Source: Sulfuricurvum sp. IAE1
Lineage (GTDB): Bacteria; Campylobacterota; Campylobacteria; Campylobacterales; Sulfurimonadaceae
Assembly: GCF_004347735.1 (NCBI RefSeq)
Contig: NZ_SLTI01000062.1
Span: 1-40,549 of the forward strand
Reading direction: 5' to 3'
Length of the DNA: 40,549 nucleotides
Shown: positions 37,383-40,549 of the stretch, piece after piece
Numbering within the stretch: the first letter of the stretch is position 1
Layout: each line of letters starts with the position of its first letter
Translations under genes and position numbers: made by a program
The notes under the pieces: generated by a model
The model's database searches: none
The model's input: the letters and a program-made list of their open reading frames with translations, nothing else
Told to the model about the DNA's origin: nothing

Positions 37383-38632
37383 ACCCTCATTTCCGAAAAT
37401 AAGGGTCTCAGGGCGGTTTCTTCGAGCATGCACTGTTGCCTGAGTGTTTCGAGTGCGTTGTAGATTGCCTCCTCCTTGATGGAACACAGCGACAGCAGGT
37501 CTTCGAGGAGGCATCCGAACGCGCGTACTTCGATTCTTTCGAACTCTTTGCGGTGCGGTTCGTAGAACGTAGCCGCACCGAAGTCCCCCAGATAGCAGTG
37601 CCCCTCGTCGTTGATAAGGATGTTGTGGGCGTACAGATCGCCGTGCATGAGTCCCCGCGCGTGCAGGTGCGCCGCTGCGGAGGCGATTGCCCGGGCGACT
37701 TCGAGGACCTCTTCGGGGGTCAGGAGGGTTCCCTCTTCGAATGTATCGCGGGTGCAGGTCTCAAAATCGGGTGGAAGCCCCAGGTTCCGGTAAGCGTTTG
37801 GGATATACTCCAGCACCAGCCCCAGACGCTCATCCCCTTGCAGTTTCGAGAGAACTTTGATGAGGTGGGGATGTTCCCCGACACTCATGTAGGCGTTCAT
37901 CTCATCGTGCGCATAACCGTCGCTCGTGATCGCGCCTTTGAACAGTTTCAGCGCCACTTCTGATTCGTGGGGCGTTGAATAGGCTTTAAATATCTCCCCC
38001 GAAGCCCCTGACCCCAATTTTTCTTTAACCTCCAACGATTCGTATGCCGTCTCCCGAAGCTCGAATTGCGGGTTGGCACTGCACGGGTTGCCCGAAAATG
38101 CCAGCCAGGAGAGTTTCGGCAGATTCCACAGCCACGAGGGGATCGATTCCAGACGGTTGGCCGAGAGGCGGAGAAGTTCGAGATTGCGGCATGCAGCCAT
38201 CTCGTCGGGGAGGGTTTCGAGACGGTTCCCGGCGAGGGCGCATTTTTGGAGCCGTGTGAGTTTTCCGATCGAGCGGGGGAGGTTGGTAAGGCGGTTGTCG
38301 GTCAGGATCAGCCAGCTGACCCCCTCGGGAAGAACGTCTTCGTCGAATTTTTCGATCAGGTTGCTTTTAAACCCTATCATGTAAAGATTGTCACACCCTT
38401 TGAACGAGGGAACCTCCGTAAAACGGTTATTTGAAAAAAAAGCGATTTTCAGTCGGTGGAGGCGATGTATCCCTTCGGGAAGCGAGGTGAGGGCGTTATC
38501 GCTCATATCGAGGATCTCAAGCGTATCGGCGAGATCGAAAATTTCTTCGGGAAAGGTTGTGAGATTGTCGCGGAGGTTTAACCGCCTGATCCCTTTGAGG
38601 CTCCCGGAACGCAGTTGTGCCAATGTATGCAT
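37379..38632 (-). CDS. Leucine-rich-repeat protein with C-terminal Ser/Thr kinase-like domain
   Basis: From ATG 38632 (preceded by AAAGGGTTTC) it has 417 residues. Residues about 12-185 hold seven or so LRR units of the bacterial/plant-like kind (LDMSDNALTSLPEGIHRLHRL, LAGNRLETLPDEMAACRNL, LSANRLESIPSWLWNLPKL), followed by a protein kinase domain at 198-417. Kinase features are intact: glycine loop LGSGASG (206-212), VALK with K229, catalytic loop HGDLYAHN (D332, N337), and DFG (350-352). HGD replaces HRD and no clear APE is seen. No signal peptide or membrane helix is found, so cytoplasmic. Such LRR-kinases occur patchily in bacteria; substrate unknown. It converges on the bioC-like gene with overlapping stops. 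Confidence 0.85.
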   Translation of the reverse strand: MHTLAQLRSGSLKGIRRLNLRDNLTTFPEEIFDLADTLEILDMSDNALTSLPEGIHRLHRLKIAFFSNNRFTEVPSFKGCDNLYMIGFKSNLIEKFDEDVLPEGVSWLILTDNRLTNLPRSIGKLTRLQKCALAGNRLETLPDEMAACRNLELLRLSANRLESIPSWLWNLPKLSWLAFSGNPCSANPQFELRETAYESLEVKEKLGSGASGEIFKAYSTPHESEVALKLFKGAITSDGYAHDEMNAYMSVGEHPHLIKVLSKLQGDERLGLVLEYIPNAYRNLGLPPDFETCTRDTFEEGTLLTPEEVLEVARAIASAAAHLHARGLMHGDLYAHNILINDEGHCYLGDFGAATFYEPHRKEFERIEVRAFGCLLEDLLSLCSIKEEAIYNALETLRQQCMLEETALRPLFSEMRV

Positions 38633-38750
38633 GAAACCCTTTTCTCCCTTGTGATTTTGGAATGGTATCGAATCCGAGCTTTCAAATTTGAACTCATATT
38701 TATAATGAAAGGTTAACTTGAAAGGAGGCACTTTTTTTGATGTAAAGCGT

Positions 38751-38756
38751 TATACT
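38751..38756 (+). promoter_or_regulatory. Candidate -10 for the small Cys/His protein gene
   Basis: TATACT, 5/6 to consensus, lies 37 nt before the ATG at 38794 and is followed by a good ribosome-binding site AAGGAGAAGACG. No -35 is convincing, as is common in Campylobacterota promoters. It lies in the 161-nt gap between the divergent LRR-kinase and this gene, where nothing else stands out. Confidence 0.35.
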
Positions 38757-38793
38757 ATCGGGATAATGTCAAAGAATTCGCAAGGAGAAGACG

Positions 38794-39168
38794 ATGAAGG
38801 GAATCGAAAAATACGACAACCTTTCCGAGGTTATCCCCAAACTTTTGCCGGTTCTCAGAGAAGCGATCCAATCGGAATTCCTGGAAATCAAAGAGATCAA
38901 CCGTGAATGCGAAAAGTTCATCGCGACGTGCGAGCGGTTCCCCGATCTGAAAAACGCACGATACGTCATCTTCTCTCAGCACATCAAAAAAAACGAGCAT
39001 AAAAACGAGCTTTTCGCGTTTATCGATGCGGAAGGAAACGTTCTGCGCCATATCACCGGAAGGGAAATGGAATTATACGGCTTGCTGGGGTCGTGCTCGA
39101 ACCTTCACGTTTCCGAAGAGTTCGAAGAACATCGACGTCATTGCAGCGGCGACGAATGCCGCCATTAA
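38794..39168 (+). CDS. Small protein with Cys/His-rich C-terminus, unknown function
   Basis: A 124-residue soluble protein with a strong ribosome-binding site. The N-terminal part is helical (VIPKLLPVLREAIQSEFLEIKEINRECEKF in position 13-42), the middle is strand-rich (ARYVIFSQHIKKNE, ELFAFIDAEGNVLRHI), and the tail has C101, H105, H113, H116, C117, C122 and H124, a possible metal site. I do not recognise a family. Its stop overlaps that of the convergent ThiD2-like gene. Confidence 0.8.
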   Translation: MKGIEKYDNLSEVIPKLLPVLREAIQSEFLEIKEINRECEKFIATCERFPDLKNARYVIFSQHIKKNEHKNELFAFIDAEGNVLRHITGREMELYGLLGSCSNLHVSEEFEEHRRHCSGDECRH

Positions 39169-39569
39169 GACAAGAGGTTTTTCTTTTCTAATGTATAGAG
39201 TTCGTAGCGGATGTGTTTGAACGTTTCGCTGCATTCGGGGTCTGCTATTTTGTAAAGCTCTTCCAAAACCCGCGACGATTCCTGCGCCCGTTTGTAATTG
39301 GCGATAATGACCGAGCGTAAATCGGTGCGGTCCATTTCACTTTTCATGGTCGGGCGAAGTACGTCGTTAATGCTGTCACGGGAAGCCAGTAGCGCTTCGA
39401 GGGGTTCGATCCGGCATCGATGGCGAAGATGTTTGAGGGCAGTGGAGAGTTCCTTGTCATTGTGAACATAGCGCGCTATGTCCTCAATCACACGGATCCC
39501 TTCTTTCAGGCGGTTCAGGTTGGCGTCCGCCACCCGAAGGAGTTCGGGGGGGAGAGTGTTATTCGTCAT
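39165..39569 (-). CDS. Stand-alone ThiD2-like domain (thiamine synthesis, HMP-phosphate kinase type)
   Basis: A 134-residue all-helical protein whose pattern RVADANLNRLKEGIRVIEDIARYV, LKHLRHRC, SRDSINDVLRPTM and ANYKRAQESSRVLEELYKI matches, by eye, the domain found at the N-terminus of cyanobacterial ThiE fusions, known as ThiD2, which phosphorylates HMP-phosphate. In Campylobacterota similar short proteins are often annotated as thiamine-phosphate pyrophosphorylase, although the ThiE barrel is absent here. Its start lies inside the end of the Bax-inhibitor gene (11-nt overlap), so they are co-transcribed. No thiamine riboswitch is seen nearby. Confidence 0.65.
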   Translation of the reverse strand: MTNNTLPPELLRVADANLNRLKEGIRVIEDIARYVHNDKELSTALKHLRHRCRIEPLEALLASRDSINDVLRPTMKSEMDRTDLRSVIIANYKRAQESSRVLEELYKIADPECSETFKHIRYELYTLEKKNLLS

Positions 39570-40266
39570 TGTTTCCGAAAATTCCGAACAGCTGGAGCAG
39601 CGTCACGAAGAGGTTGAAAAAATCGAGGTAGAGAGCAACGGCTCCGTCCATCGGCGTCTCATACGCTCCGCGGATCACGTTTTGGGTATCGATAAGAACC
39701 ATCACACTGATCACGAGAAGGAAAATCGCCTGAATCGCCACGTAAAGAATCGGGCTTTTCAGGAAAAAGACGTTGATCAGTGAGACCGCCAATATAATAA
39801 AGAAAGCGATCATGATAGGCTTGGACCAGCTGGTGAAATCTTTCGTACTTTTAATCGCAAAGAAACTGAGTCCGCCGAACAACGCCGCCGTCATGAAAAA
39901 GGCATTACCCACGATCGTAGCCCCGCCGGCCATTCCGAGGATATGGCTGAGCAGCGGAGTGATGATGACCCCGCTGGCAAAGGTAAAGGCGAACAACCCG
40001 ATCATATTGACGCCGGGTTTGTTCTTGATGAACTGAAGCCCGAACATTCCAAAGAGCATCCAGGGGATGGCGATCCACCAGTAGTTGGCCGCAACGATTC
40101 CCGCATAAGGGATTCCTACGTAGGCACCTACGCCCCCGGCCAGCATCGAAGCGGCAAAAAGTTTGTAGGTATCTTTTACAAACGAAACGATCTGCGCTTC
40201 ACTGCGGTGAGCGCTCTCGTAGCCAAAAGCACCTTCACGTGCGTATTCGCGATCATATAAAGCCAT
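39559..40266 (-). CDS. Bax inhibitor-1/YccA-family membrane protein
   Basis: A 235-residue inner-membrane protein with about seven helices (from residue 37 on). It has the family pattern of closely spaced hydrophobic segments, IALMIDTQN-like VMVLIDTQNVIRGAYE, and DGAVALYLDFFNLFVTLLQLFG near the C-terminus, which is highly conserved in YccA/YbhL proteins. E. coli YccA interacts with the FtsH protease; the role here is unknown. A TATAAT on the minus strand at 40306-40301 is the probable -10 element, and GGAAAAAGCA precedes the ATG. Confidence 0.93.
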   Translation of the reverse strand: MALYDREYAREGAFGYESAHRSEAQIVSFVKDTYKLFAASMLAGGVGAYVGIPYAGIVAANYWWIAIPWMLFGMFGLQFIKNKPGVNMIGLFAFTFASGVIITPLLSHILGMAGGATIVGNAFFMTAALFGGLSFFAIKSTKDFTSWSKPIMIAFFIILAVSLINVFFLKSPILYVAIQAIFLLVISVMVLIDTQNVIRGAYETPMDGAVALYLDFFNLFVTLLQLFGIFGNNDE

Positions 40267-40453
40267 TGCTTTTTCCTTTATAAGGTATTTTATAAAAGGG
40301 ATTATACAGAATTTTGATTAACCGTTCGTTTGTCGAAAAATGGGGAAGGAGAAAGAGAAGGAGTAAAAATGGGTAAAATAGTTACAAAAAACAGTGTCGG
40401 AAACGGGAAATAAATTTTTTTTGCCATATTTTTCATGTTTGCGCAAAAACCTC

Positions 40454-40482
40454 TTGACTTCTTTGGATATTTTTCCTATAAT
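40454..40482 (+). promoter_or_regulatory. Strong sigma70 promoter reading out of the window, possibly for an rRNA operon
   Basis: TTGACT (40454-40459, 5/6), a 17-base spacer, and TATAAT (40477-40482, 6/6) make the best promoter in the window. It is followed by a short hairpin GCCTT-GAGTT-AAGGC (about 40505-40519) and a leader with no ORF up to the right edge. The 283 bases from 40267 hold no gene. A strong promoter with a non-coding leader suggests a stable-RNA operon beyond 40549, but no rRNA or tRNA sequence is inside the window to prove it. Confidence 0.7.
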
Positions 40483-40549
40483 TCCCGTCCACAAACGCTG
40501 AGAGGCCTTGAGTTAAGGCTTTGAGTTTTGGGTTTGAGATCATTGAAAA

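Overview
The window looks like chromosomal DNA of a Campylobacterota (Epsilonproteobacteria) member, most likely a free-living sulfur-oxidiser relative such as Sulfuricurvum/Sulfurimonas. This is inferred from the Helicobacter-type NifS plus three-domain NifU pair, the tig-clpP-def and secG-frr-pyrE gene blocks, a flagellar ATPase gene among housekeeping genes, and the mid-50s GC coding style right of about 10.7 kb. No tRNA, rRNA, CRISPR array or intact transposon is visible, but a consensus-like promoter at the extreme right edge may drive an rRNA operon lying outside the window.

Region 1 (1-10730) is AT-rich and reads as an acquired or exchanged block. A minus-strand operon runs TetR regulator, outer-membrane TolC-type factor with a fused N-terminal periplasmic-binding-protein-like domain, HlyD/YhiI adaptor, RbbA-like double-ABC/permease fusion, YhhJ-like permease: a complete trans-envelope ABC exporter. 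Diverging from it on the plus strand are a membrane HD-GYP protein and an outer-membrane phospholipase A with an N-terminal Sel1-like segment. The block abuts a comM gene cut inside its AAA+ domain, exactly where base composition changes.

Region 2 (10731-28795) is core genome. The minus-strand cluster tig-clpP-(degenerate GGDEF)-def-comM' handles nascent protein folding, processing and turnover. Plus-strand genes are folE, fliI, nifS and nifU. A small AT-rich outer-membrane barrel gene follows. Then comes a tightly overlapping minus-strand operon pyrG-recJ-lipoprotein-LapB-like TPR protein-rnhA-rnc-aroC, followed by a PIN-PhoH ATPase.

Region 3 (28796-40549) holds a KefB-type antiporter, the secG-frr-pyrE-small protein operon, and a metal cluster. 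In that cluster a Fur/Zur-family repressor and a DUF1007-NicO fusion transporter diverge from znuA-znuC-znuB and a BioC-like methyltransferase; two perfect palindromes lie in the divergent intergenic region. Then follow an LRR-Ser/Thr kinase-like protein, a small Cys/His-tailed protein, a stand-alone ThiD2-like domain and a Bax-inhibitor-1 family membrane protein.

The observations most worth following are the PBP-TolC fusion exporter, the truncated comM boundary, the DUF1007-NicO/Zur/Znu cluster with paired palindromes, the LRR-kinase, and the GGDEF protein that has lost its catalytic motif. All family assignments come from motif reading by eye; no database search was run.
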